NCBI RefSeq assembly: GCF_029853675.1
Contig: NZ_CP122539.1
Coordinates: 3,429,001 to 3,493,000, forward strand
Direction of reading: 5' to 3'
Length of the DNA: 64,000 nt
From: Tenacibaculum tangerinum
GTDB lineage: Bacteria > Bacteroidota > Bacteroidia > Flavobacteriales > Flavobacteriaceae
The notes under the pieces: model-generated
What the model saw: only the letters and a program-made list of their open reading frames with translations
What the model was told of the DNA's origin: nothing
Databases searched by the model: none
Made by a program: the position numbers and the translations under genes
Shown here: piece after piece, positions 52,626-63,400 of the stretch
Layout of the letters: each line of letters begins with the position of its first letter
Position numbering within the stretch: position 1 is the stretch's first letter

Positions 52626-54860
52626 GTTACTCATACTATTAAGATTTCTCCCTCTGATTGAAATGAGAGTTTTCAAGGAAAAGATTGCTTCGTGCCTCGC
52701 AATGACGAAAATCAAAAAACAACAACGTCATTACGAACGGACACTGAGCCTTTCGACTGACGCTCAAGATAAACTAAAGTCGAAGTGGAAAGTGACGTAA
52801 TCTCATAAATTGGAGTTATTCATAAACGCATACTTTCATTTTGTCTTGATACAAAACGAAACAAAAAATCAAGACTTATTTTTCTTTTTATTGAATTCTA
52901 CGTTGTATTCCGTATTCGAATCCAGACCGTAAACTCTTTGGATTCTCTTGTACTCCATAACCTTGAATTCTACTAAAATAAAAATAGGTCGGCGTTTACC
53001 CATTCTCTTCTCTACCTCCTTGTAACCAGAATATTAGAAACGTCCTCAGAAAACAAACCGAAAATTACACCACAAGAAACGTCAAAAATGAAAAGCTGTT
53101 TGAGCGACAGCGAGTTCTTTTCATTTAGTTTCGAGGATGATAATTTTCTAGTGAAGGTTTCGTAAGACTAGATTTTTTGGTTCTTTTTCATCAATGGAAA
53201 AAGAATAACAATAAGAAAAAACACAAGCAACTCATAATATTAAGATTTCTCCCTCTGATCGAAATGACAGTTTTCAAGGAAAAGATTGCTTCGTGCCTCG
53301 CAATGACAGAAACCAACAAACAACAATGTCATTACGAACGGACACTGAGCGAAGTCGAAGTGGAAAGTGACGTAATCTCATAAATTGGAGTTATTCACAA
53401 ACACCTACTTTCATTTTGTCTTGATACAAAACGAAACAAAAAATCAAGACTTATTTTTCTTTTTATTGAATTCTACGTTGTATTCCGTATTCGAATCCAG
53501 ACCGTAAACTCTTTGGATTCTCTTGTACTCCATAACCTTGAATTCTACTAAAATAAAAATAGGTCGGCGTTTACCCATTTTTTTCTCTACCTCCTTGTAA
53601 TGACGGTTATAAAACGTCATTACAAACGAAACGCATTGAAGTGATATAACCTTATGAATAAGAGTTACTCATAATATTAAGATTTCTCCCTCTGATTGAA
53701 ATGATAGTTTTCGAGGAAAAGATTGCTTCGTGCCTCGCAATGACGAAAACCAAAAAACAACAACGTCATTACGAACGGACACTGAGCGAAGTCGAAGTGG
53801 AAAGTGACGTAATCTCATAAATTGGAGTTATTCACAAACACCTACTTTCATTTTGTCTTGATACAAAACGAAACAAAAAATCAAGACTTATTTTTCTTTT
53901 TATTGAATTCTACGTTGTATTCCGTATTCGAATCCAGACCGTAAACTCTTTGGATTCTCTTGTACTCCATAACCTTGAATTCTACTAAAATAAAAATAGG
54001 TCGGTATTTGATTTACTATTTTCTACTTCTCTTTAAGAACAAAAACATCATTACAAACAGACACTGAGCCTTTCGACTAACACTCAAGATAAACTAAAGT
54101 CGAAGTGGAAAATGACGTAACCTCATAAATAAAAGTTACTCATACTATTAAGATTTCTTCCAATGGTTGAAATAACAGTCTTCGAGGAAAAGATTGCTTC
54201 GTGCCTCGCAATGACAGAAACCAACAAACAACAACGTCATTACGAACGGACACTGAGCGAAGTCGAAGTGGAAAGTGACGTAATCTCATAAATTGGAGTT
54301 ACTAACAAACACCTACTTTCATTTTGTCTTGATACAAAACGAAACAAAAAATCAAGACTTATTTTTCTTTTTATTGAATTCTACGTTGTATTCCGTATTC
54401 GAATCCAGACCGTAAACTCTTTGGATTCTCTTGTACTCCATAACCTTGAATTCTACTAAAATAAAAATAGGTCGGCGTTTACCCATTCTCTTCTCTACCT
54501 CTTTATAACCACCATATTAGAAACGTCCTCAGAAAACAAACCGAAAATTACACCACAAGAAACGTCAAAAATGAAAAGCTGTTTGAGCGACAGCGAGTTC
54601 TTTTCATTTAGTTTCGAGGATGATAATTTTCGAGTGAAGGTTTCGTAAGACTAGATTTTTTGGTTCTTTTTCATCAATGGAAAAAGAATAACAATAAGAA
54701 AAAACACAAGCAACTCATAATATTAAGATTATTTCTCCCACTGATTGAAATGAGAGTTTTCAAGGAAAAGATTGCTTCGTGCCTCGCAATGACGAAAATC
54801 AAAAAACAACAACGTCATTACGAACGGACACTAAGTCTTTCGACTAACACTCAACAGAGC
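52626..54860. repeat. Non-coding island of nested repeats
   Basis: Unit A (~350-410 bp; starts TACTCATA, contains TTGCTTCGTGCCTCGCAATG, ends AAAATAGGTCGG) occurs at about 52626, 53230, 53665 and 54135, with a truncated copy at 54712. Unit B (~210 bp; starts near AGAAACGTCCTCAG) follows the first and fourth copies, at about 53026 and 54510, giving a 1483-bp offset. Within unit A is a palindromic core: CACTGAGCGAAGTCGAAGTG at 53343, 53780 and 54251. The other two full copies (52742, 54062) carry a longer form of it. A second inverted pair is GTCTTGAT/ATCAAGAC. No coding function is evident. Confidence 0.85.
53343..53362. repeat. REP-like palindrome in the repeat island
   Basis: CACTGAGCGAAGTCGAAGTG; repeated at 53780-53799 and 54251-54270, with the related in-gene copy at 38758. 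Confidence 0.8.
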
Positions 54861-55082
54861 TATTCACAACCATGCTATGACTTCTCGACACTCATTCAAC
54901 TAATTTTACTCGAAGAGACAATGGGTTTAAATGCAAAATAATAAAACATACATCGTATCACTTTAAAACGCTGCTATTATATAGAGACATTTTACCTACC
55001 CTGTAAAACTACTTACACATAGGTACTTTTTTTTGTTTTATAAATTCTTAATTTAGTCACAATCAAACTTAAAGAATAAAAA

Positions 55083-56210
55083 ATGAAAAACTTAAAGCAT
55101 CCTGTGTTTTTGATTTTAACAGGAATTATAGTAGGTATTATTTGTTATTATAGTATTCTAGGCTTGGCTTATAATTCCATGGAGAAGCACATGTTGAAGA
55201 GTAACTTTTTAGTCCAAACCTTTGAAAAAGATCCATCTTTAAGCGGAGCGTTACAATCTGAAGAACGATTATCAGCCATGAAAGGAGGCGACACTCCTGT
55301 ATTAACTTGGAGAATATTAAATGCAGCCAACGTTATTGATAACGACCTTCAAATTTCTGATGTTAGCAACTTGTTGTCTACGTTTTTTCAAAAAGAAATT
55401 ACCAATACCAATGACATAAGAACCACAACATCGTTAGACCTACTAATTGATTTACTTCAATCTATAGGAAAAAGTCAAAACGGATTAGCACCCGAAGCCA
55501 GAAATGAAATAAAAAAACATATTGTACAAAGCTTGTCTGAAAAAAAGGGAGCCTTAGATGCTTATGACGAATTTTTACTTCAAAACACCTCTCAAGACCC
55601 CTATAAAAAAATTGAAGACTCTTCTACAGATGAAATTCATGCGGTACTAAATAGGCTTTTTTACCATTATAGAGTAGAACAGGTGTTTGTTGATGTACCC
55701 AATAGCATTCCAAATTCAAACTTAGAAGCGCAAGAAGAATACAAGCAAATTAAAGACGTATGTTTTCAAATACTACTTTCTATTTCTGATGACAAAGCGG
55801 TGAAGTATGCAACACAAAGAAAAGAATGGATAAAAGGTCCAGAACAATTGGTAATGATATGTCTGTTTTTTGTAGCCTTATTAATTCTTATTGTAAAACG
55901 CAATATTTCTAATAAAAATGAAGAGCATCATGAAATAGCAAGCCGTTATTACAATTACTACAATTGGATTTTCTCCTCACTTACAGCTATAGGATTTATT
56001 GGTACTATTAGAGGTTTAAGCAATGCCCTTTCTGATGCGGATATTATTTTTAGGTCAGGTGCTGGTTTAGACCAAGCGATTTCTATTTCTTCCATCACAC
56101 AAGTACTAGGTGTTGCATTTTCAACAACATTAATTGCCCTACTATTAACATTACTATTAGGTTTATTAAAGCTGTTTATCGATCCTACTAACAAATTAAA
56201 TTTAGATTAG
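55083..56210 (+). CDS. ExbB/TolQ/MotA-like channel subunit with an added periplasmic domain
   Basis: 375 residues. First membrane span at ~7-28, a soluble region ~30-255 predicted periplasmic, then spans at ~256-272, ~295-318 and ~340-365. The last two carry signatures like MotA/TolQ/ExbB channels: IGFIGTIRGLSNAL (compare GLLGTVxGL) and ITQVLGVAFSTTLIALLLT (compare the AL-TTaxGL-A pattern). Topology of the last three spans matches ExbB; the first span and periplasmic domain are extra, and the cytoplasmic loop is short. It would conduct H+ or Na+ with the two single-span proteins encoded next. First gene of a tight operon (2-bp gap to the next). The assignment rests on motif resemblance. Confidence 0.65.
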   Translation: MKNLKHPVFLILTGIIVGIICYYSILGLAYNSMEKHMLKSNFLVQTFEKDPSLSGALQSEERLSAMKGGDTPVLTWRILNAANVIDNDLQISDVSNLLSTFFQKEITNTNDIRTTTSLDLLIDLLQSIGKSQNGLAPEARNEIKKHIVQSLSEKKGALDAYDEFLLQNTSQDPYKKIEDSSTDEIHAVLNRLFYHYRVEQVFVDVPNSIPNSNLEAQEEYKQIKDVCFQILLSISDDKAVKYATQRKEWIKGPEQLVMICLFFVALLILIVKRNISNKNEEHHEIASRYYNYYNWIFSSLTAIGFIGTIRGLSNALSDADIIFRSGAGLDQAISISSITQVLGVAFSTTLIALLLTLLLGLLKLFIDPTNKLNLD

Positions 56211-56212
56211 CA

Positions 56213-56857
56213 ATGGCTCAAAATAAAGGAGTTAGTTTAAGTAGTGTCGATATGTTGGCATGTGCCTTAGGAGCCTGTATTGTATTAATGCTGGTTTTTG
56301 TAGTCAACGTAGGAAATAGCTCAGGAAATGGTACGAAATCTGGTGAGAAATTTAACGGTACTTCACTTTCGCTATTTTCTCATGAGATATCAGAAGGAAA
56401 AATGGTTTTTATACGGCAAGTTGCTCTTACATGTCAATCGATTCAAGATTTTAAACTATTTAAGAAAAACATGAATGTGGGAGTTTGGAACTACGACCAG
56501 GATTTAAAAGCATTACAACTTGTTGACGAACAGGTTTATTTTGTTCCAGAAGAACAAATGGTGGTGTACAGCATACTATCAGATGCTGTGATTAGCAATC
56601 AGATAAAATTTACGCTAAACAAACAAATTCTGAGAAAAAACCCGACGATGGCTACAAGAAGTGTGCGTGTAAAAGCAAAGCTTATTGAAGGAGCTGCAGC
56701 ACAAAATTCAGAAAAAGTATTTTCAGGATTCTATGAAACATTGCCCAATACCTATGGAACAGAAACAGGATTTAAAAACCTAACGGTAACATTTAAAAAA
56801 AGAGCATTAAAAAATACCGTAAACATTCAAAAGCTTATAGAAATAAATAATTATTAA
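56213..56857 (+). CDS. ExbD/TolR-like single-span protein 1
   Basis: 214 residues. A 12-residue cytoplasmic start, then a single span VDMLACALGACIVLMLVFVVNV with Asp13 at its beginning, as in ExbD/TolR/MotB where this Asp is the ion-carrying residue (compare FIDVxL in ExbD). Residues ~40-214 are periplasmic and beta-rich with no OmpA-type peptidoglycan motif. It is paralogous to the next protein: both have Asp13 and DxLACALGAxIxLMLVF, and the DNA across the span contains a 22-nt identical stretch. Gap of 1 bp to the next gene. Confidence 0.65.
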   Translation: MAQNKGVSLSSVDMLACALGACIVLMLVFVVNVGNSSGNGTKSGEKFNGTSLSLFSHEISEGKMVFIRQVALTCQSIQDFKLFKKNMNVGVWNYDQDLKALQLVDEQVYFVPEEQMVVYSILSDAVISNQIKFTLNKQILRKNPTMATRSVRVKAKLIEGAAAQNSEKVFSGFYETLPNTYGTETGFKNLTVTFKKRALKNTVNIQKLIEINNY

Positions 56858-56858
56858 G

Positions 56859-57485
56859 ATGTTTAAAAAAGCAAGAACACTTATTAGCTTTATTGATTTG
56901 TTGGCATGTGCCTTAGGAGCCTCTATTTTGTTAATGTTGGTTTTTGCTAAATCTAAAGAAGATGCCGCAAAAGCAGAAAGTATTGGAGCGCCTAAAGATT
57001 TTATGTACTGTGAAATTGAACTACAGCAGCCCCAAGCTTACGTAATTTTTCAGGTAAGACCCAAAGGAGGGGTATGGAGGAAGCTACAGCTAAATAACAA
57101 TGCCCAATTAAAGTACCATAACGGTTTTATTAACCTTACCAATAATGCGCTGCATAAAATGGATAGTTACTATGCGTGTGGACCGTTTTACAAAAAAAAC
57201 GGAGAAAGCTATCAGACCAATAAAAGCTTTTTTGGAATTTATGGCGTACATGGTAAAAACGAATCGAACTGGGAATTTAGTGCATCCTATATTTCAGACC
57301 AACAACTCGACTGGAAGTCAACAGCAGCGTTACCCGATAAAATTATCAGCACCCAAAAACTCCCTAAAATTAATTTAGTATATCGACTTAGAAATAAAAA
57401 CAGTACAGCCCTAACTGAGAAAAAAATAGCACTTGCCATAGGAGAGACCCAAGTATTTACTATAAAAATAACCAATGAAGACTAA
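56859..57485 (+). CDS. ExbD/TolR-like single-span protein 2
   Basis: 208 residues. N-terminus MFKKARTLISFIDLLACALG has Asp13 at the start of the only span, again the ExbD-like FID pattern. The periplasmic region (~35-208) is beta-rich and differs from its paralogue except for the span and general size. Together the pair could form a heterodimeric plug and rotor in a 5:2-type channel. The gene overlaps the start of the next by 11 bp, indicating translational coupling. Confidence 0.65.
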   Translation: MFKKARTLISFIDLLACALGASILLMLVFAKSKEDAAKAESIGAPKDFMYCEIELQQPQAYVIFQVRPKGGVWRKLQLNNNAQLKYHNGFINLTNNALHKMDSYYACGPFYKKNGESYQTNKSFFGIYGVHGKNESNWEFSASYISDQQLDWKSTAALPDKIISTQKLPKINLVYRLRNKNSTALTEKKIALAIGETQVFTIKITNED

Positions 57486-60400
57486 TGCACTAAAATTATC
57501 GGTAATTGTTCTCGCAGTATTCATACTGGTGGGGTATGTGGTAGACAATAATTCTGATGAACGACTTTCTACAACCACCAAAAAAGTAATAGAACATCAT
57601 GATGCAGCAGCTATCGTGAGTCTTTTTCAGTTTGTAGATCAATTAAAAACACATAGCAAACCCGAACTAGTATTGAACAGTATTCATGGTTTTGGAGGGA
57701 TATTTTCTAAAGAAAATTTAGCACTAGAAGAAACAAAACAATTATTAGAAGACATTACCAAACATCTAGATTCATTAAGAACACAAAACACTTCAGCACT
57801 GTTAGAAACTGTAATTTCTGAAGGAACAACGGCACTACTGCCAAAACACTTAAAAGAAGACTTTGAAGTAGCAAGAGAGGAAATTCTTACCACAAATACA
57901 AAAGTAGTACTTACATCGGCAGCATATAATTATATATATGTATTGAATGAAGTAGTACCTAAATTAAAAAAACTATTAGCACAAAACAAAAAGATAACAG
58001 AAGAGGAGTTTCTCACAGCTTTTTATGAAGCAAAAATAGCCAAACTTAACATTACCATAGTTAAAAACATGCTCAAAGACGTTCCTAAAGAACTGCTACA
58101 TGAAATTATATCAACTAAAGAAGCTTCAGAATTACAAGCAGAAATTTTAAAGTATGAAGCAGTTGTGCAGCTTCATCTCGGTGCTTTAAAAAAATATAAA
58201 GAAGAAGAAGTATACAAAGAGCAACTCAAAACATTTTTAAAAGAACAAACCTTACAAAAAAATGCGTATTACATAGAAGAATACGAACGCTTAGAAGCAA
58301 AAATAGCCCAAGTAACAAACAACATACTACATTTTGAAAAAGCACTTCTCAAAGAATACGAATCACTTCAAGACCTACTTAACAAAAAAGTAACAAAAGC
58401 GGTTGTAAAAGCGCAAGAACACGTAGACGGTATTCTAGGCTCTCACAACTATATAGATATTATTCCTAATTATTTAGAAAAGAAACCCGATTGTTGGTTA
58501 CGAGTAAAACTACCAGAAAACACAGTTGAATATATAAGAGAGCACAAAGAAATCAAAGGAATTTCAGGAAAACTCTATTTAGTTTATAAAACCAAGGTGT
58601 TTGATGACAAAGCAACACTAAGCGGAACATCATTTATACCAGGAGTAGATATGAACTCTGCACAAATTAATTCGCTTAAGCAATCTTTACAAAAAATCGT
58701 TTCAGAAATTCCGTTAGGAATAGAAATAGCGAACCTAGCAATAGAAGAAAAAGATGCTCAAAATACGGCACTAACCTGTACAGGGTATGACGGAAAAAAT
58801 GACCCCCTTCATAACCTACAAATTACGATTCCACAAGATAGCCCATGGACAAACTTTAAAACAATTCTTAAAGAACAAAAAGAAGTATTTAACAGACTTC
58901 AAGTAAGTAAAGAATTAGGCTTACAATTAGACCATATAACTCTAAACCCTAAGAATTTTGACGCTACATTCTCATTTCATGTAGGGTCTAGTAGTATTGT
59001 TCGCGACCTACTTAATATTCAAAAAGAAACCAATTCATTTGAATTTACATTGAGTGAAATTCAAAAAGAAACTCAATTTATTTCAGATAAGCTAAGAGAA
59101 TTGGCTGGAAAAAAAATAGCGTCTCGACTGCAAGAAGTTCTTGACGATACCGAAAATGAAAAGCACTTACAAAATTTACTGTTGGCAGACAGTATTCTTA
59201 CCGCCAAAGCGACGTATAGCCAAGATTATATTGTTGGGCATGTTACCTATGTACCTATCGGGTTTACTGCATTGAATAAGAAATTTGAGCAAACAGCTTC
59301 GGTTGAGTTGCTTTTTAAAACATCTTTAAAAAACGGAAAGGCAGCGGTAAGCATTTCAAATACATCGTTACCGTATGAAGCAAGTATACGAGCCTATGTA
59401 AACAGATATTTGAATACTTCAAAAGATTCATTATTACAATCGGTAAACAGAACATTAAGTGCTTCAGAAGTAGGAAATTTAATGTTAAACCTTTCTCAAA
59501 AACTACAGTTTTCTAAATTTCAATTGAACTACCGTACTAAAGAAATTACAGGAAAGATGTGGATTGAAGGTTTTGCTGCTAAAAAAATGCCAATATCGAT
59601 TACAAAAAGAGGATTGCGAATAGAACATATAGAAGCGGTATTTAAAGAAATCATCAAATCAACATTTGAAACCTATGTTGTATCTCAATTTGAACAAACC
59701 ATTCAAAAAAAATGTCATGAATTTGTAGCCAACAAAGAAGTTTCATTGTTTACTTTCGATTTTAGGTTTGAAGATATAAACTGCAACCTTCAAAATACAA
59801 GCGCCTCTTTTAAAGCAGTATACAAAGAAGACCCCGCCAATTTTGCGAGCATTCAATTCGATGCTTCAGGAAATCTCAAAATACTTGAGTTAAATGCCCC
59901 TGTAATTGAACGAAACATTGTAACGAAAATAGAAACAAACCTTGCCCAGTATACAGATTTTAAATATCTAAAAGTAAAGAATCCAAGATTTGAAAAAGGA
60001 ATCTTAAAAATTGATGCATTTGTTCAAATAGAAGCTATTGGTTTGTATGAACAAGCAGGAACTTTTGAAATAGCTCCAGATACCAAGAACATTTTAGATG
60101 CTAAATTTAACGGATTTGATTTACAAACAGCCTTTGAAAGCAAGGTAAACTCGAAAGTAAAAGAAAACATAAAAGAACTCATAAAAGATAAAAAACTAAC
60201 CCTTGAGTTTTCTAAAGAAGCCGATGGATTATCCATTACAGACATTAAAGAGGTTCTATTGTTTGGGTCGGGTAGAAGGCTTGTATTTGAAGCGCAAGCT
60301 AATTTAAAAGGCATCATAGTTCCTGGGTTTACAATTACCATCAACCTAGCAGAGGAAGATATGTTGAAGGCAATTCGAATCGATTTACCCAATACAGCCA

Positions 60401-63400
60401 TTATCAATGCATTGCTTGCCAATACAAGTTTAATGAATGATTTAAGCGCCGAAATTGTTCCTGGGTTAAATGCGCGTATCGAAAAAATGAATGTCTATGC
60501 AAACCCTGTTCGAATAGAAGGTTTTTTGCAACTTGAAGTAAACAACTTAACCTTTCCGTCAATGCGGTTTGAGGTTACTCAAAACAACATTCGATTTCAT
60601 CCTTCATTATCATTCCCTTTACCAGGAGCTTATTTAATTGCTGCCTCTCCGCCACTCACCTTATATGGTACCTATGTTTGGTTAGATTTAGAAGAAAAAC
60701 GCATTTCTTTAAATACCAACATTACCGTAGGCACACCCGCAGATGCCGAAGCAAGTAGCCGATTACTAAATTTAAAAGGTAGCTTAGGAGCATATTATGC
60801 AAAAGGAAAATTTGGGAATTTAGATTTAGAAGCGAATCTGTACCTAATTACGGTATTGAATGTATTGGAAGGAAAAGGAGCGTTGGAAACCACAAAAGGT
60901 TGTTTTAGCATGTCTTCTAAAACCAAAGGACCGTTAGGTAAAGTAGTAAAGTTTAATAACCAAGTAACGGTTAACTGTGACGATATCTTATTTAGAAGTC
61001 AAATGGCAATGGATGTTCTTGGTGTTAAGATGAATTCTGATATGAGTGCTGAAAAAGTATCAAACTCAGCAATAAAATTAGCTGGTAACATCAACTATAA
61101 TTTTTTAGAAACAGCCTATTTGCGAGGAGCCGTTGCCACAAAATTACAAACAGGTGATGTCACGAGTTTTGCAAAAAACGCAACCATTTCTTTAGCAGGA
61201 AATTTAAAGATTGACCGTTTTGAGTTATCAGAGCTAAGCTTAGATGCGAATTATAACAGTGCTTATTTAGATTTTGAAGTACTAGGAGTAAATCTGGGAA
61301 TTGAAGTACCTACTGTAGGTAATTTTTCTGAAGATATGATTTTAGAAAAAATACTAAGCCTTTTAGATTTCGACCCAGAAATGATTTTAGAAATTTTAAA
61401 AAACCCAACAAAAATTTCATTTAAAATAGCCCCAATGGGCATTGGTAAAAAGAGTAAAGGGGGTAAAGAAGGAACAGACAATGACAGTGGAGGAGGAGTT
61501 GCTATAAATGAAGATGCTTCAGTTACAAACGGTAAAGAGTCGACAAAAAAAGCCGTATCTAAGTTGGTAGATAATGGAGCCAATGTACAAGTAACATCAG
61601 GAGCGTTTGCAAGCAATCTTAAGGTAAAATTGCTACCCTTACAAAGCATACAAAGTTTCCCAAGACAACAGAAATCGAAATTTCCAGAAAATGTTACAAG
61701 AGCACTTGTAACGGTTGATACAAGAAACAATGCACAATCGGCAGTTAATTATTTAGCCAATGAAACAGCTTCACAGATACAATCAGGGTTCAATTATTGG
61801 ATTACCCAACAAATCGTATCTCCTATAAAGAGATTGAAAAATGTTTCAACCTATAAGTTTAACAAACAAATTTTAGAAACTTCTTATTATCCATCAATAT
61901 GTTGGAATGTATGTTTTAATAACAACAATAACGTATACCTGTACTTATCTCAACCTTATGTGAACACCTATCAGGCGGATGAATTTGAATTTTCAGAATT
62001 ACAAAAAGAATGGGTTACTGATTATGATTTCATAAGGTTACGCCTTACCAATAGAGAACAATTGGTTGTAAACCAAGACAACACCTTTATCGTGCAACAG
62101 GTACCTTTGAAGATTTCCAATAGAGCTTTTGTAAATTATAGAAATTCAGTAGTACACTTGTCTTCCAATACGCTATTCTTTAAAAGGGGAAATAAATTTT
62201 TTAATACTGAAGGAAAAAATATCACGAGTACCAATCTTATCAAAGGTTCAACGATAAGAAAGCTAAAAAGACAATACCCAACATTTGAGACGATAAAAGC
62301 CATTGCAGTGTCTGATAGAAACTTACTAATACTAAAAGATGATGATTTTGAGGTAATTACTGCTTTTAAAATAAAGAAAGAAGATGAGGTGAAACAAGCA
62401 TTAGAAAAAACCGCCGATACTTTAGGAAAAGTGTGGATAGAAATACCACAAAGTGCCATTAACGCAGTTTTTGGTCAAGAACCTTGGTTTAATAGCGGTA
62501 AAAAATTTCACGAAAATATAAAGACATTACAATCCAATACCTACCAAGGTAAAATAAAAACAAAAGCATATAGAAGTTTTGAGGCTTTGGTACAAAGTTT
62601 ACTAGAAGACAACGTAGTTCCAAATACAAGGGTAATTCCGTTAGATACTAGAGAGTACCTCTTAACAACAAACAACGATACGAATAACAAAACCTTGGTA
62701 AATCTTACCCCTAAACAACACACAAACTTTTTTAATTATATACCTCCAACTTTACGAATTACCAATAGCGACCTTACCAAAGATTTGGCTATAGAAAATA
62801 GCACTGCTGTAGATTTTGAAAATATATTTAAAACGAATAGGTTGGTTTCTAACACGCTTATACATATTATGGATGGTAGGTTATTTAATGGCGATGTGTA
62901 TTTAGGAAAAAGTCAAGACAATTTATTTTTTCAAAGTAGTAATCAGTTAAAAATACAGTCGAAAGACTCGCTATGGACTATTAAAACCGCCCTAGATATT
63001 AACACATTAGTTAAAGATAGTAATCAAGAACAAGCAGGAGATATTTTTAATAAGCCCCAAGCTGTTAAAAAGCACGCTACATTTTTTAACACATTATTTT
63101 CAATTATAAGTTCAGGAAAAGACGTTGAGCTTGTACTAGAAGAAAACGAATCGAAATTAGTAGCTTACCTCTTAGACAAAACAGACCTACATATAATTTG
63201 GGAAAACTCGAATGGTACAGAAATTGGAAGTAGAAAATTTGAACGCACTGTGTTCAATGCGGCCCTAATGAGTACACACCATACAAAAGCTGAATTGAAA
63301 TTAGTAAATTCTATACACTCAAAATCGTATACGTTGCAAGAGCTTGTTAAGTTTATTAAAAAAGGATACATACCAACAAAAGATTGGTTTAGCAAAGACA

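Noticed and set aside
53177..53383. 68-codon frame in the repeat island (and its 93-codon relative at 54660)
   Set aside because: Both are made of the unit A/B repeat sequence with palindromes, differ in length between copies, and have no recognisable protein features.
55083..57485. GldL/GldM gliding motor
   Set aside because: GldL has two spans and GldM a long periplasmic shaft; sizes, order and motifs differ here.
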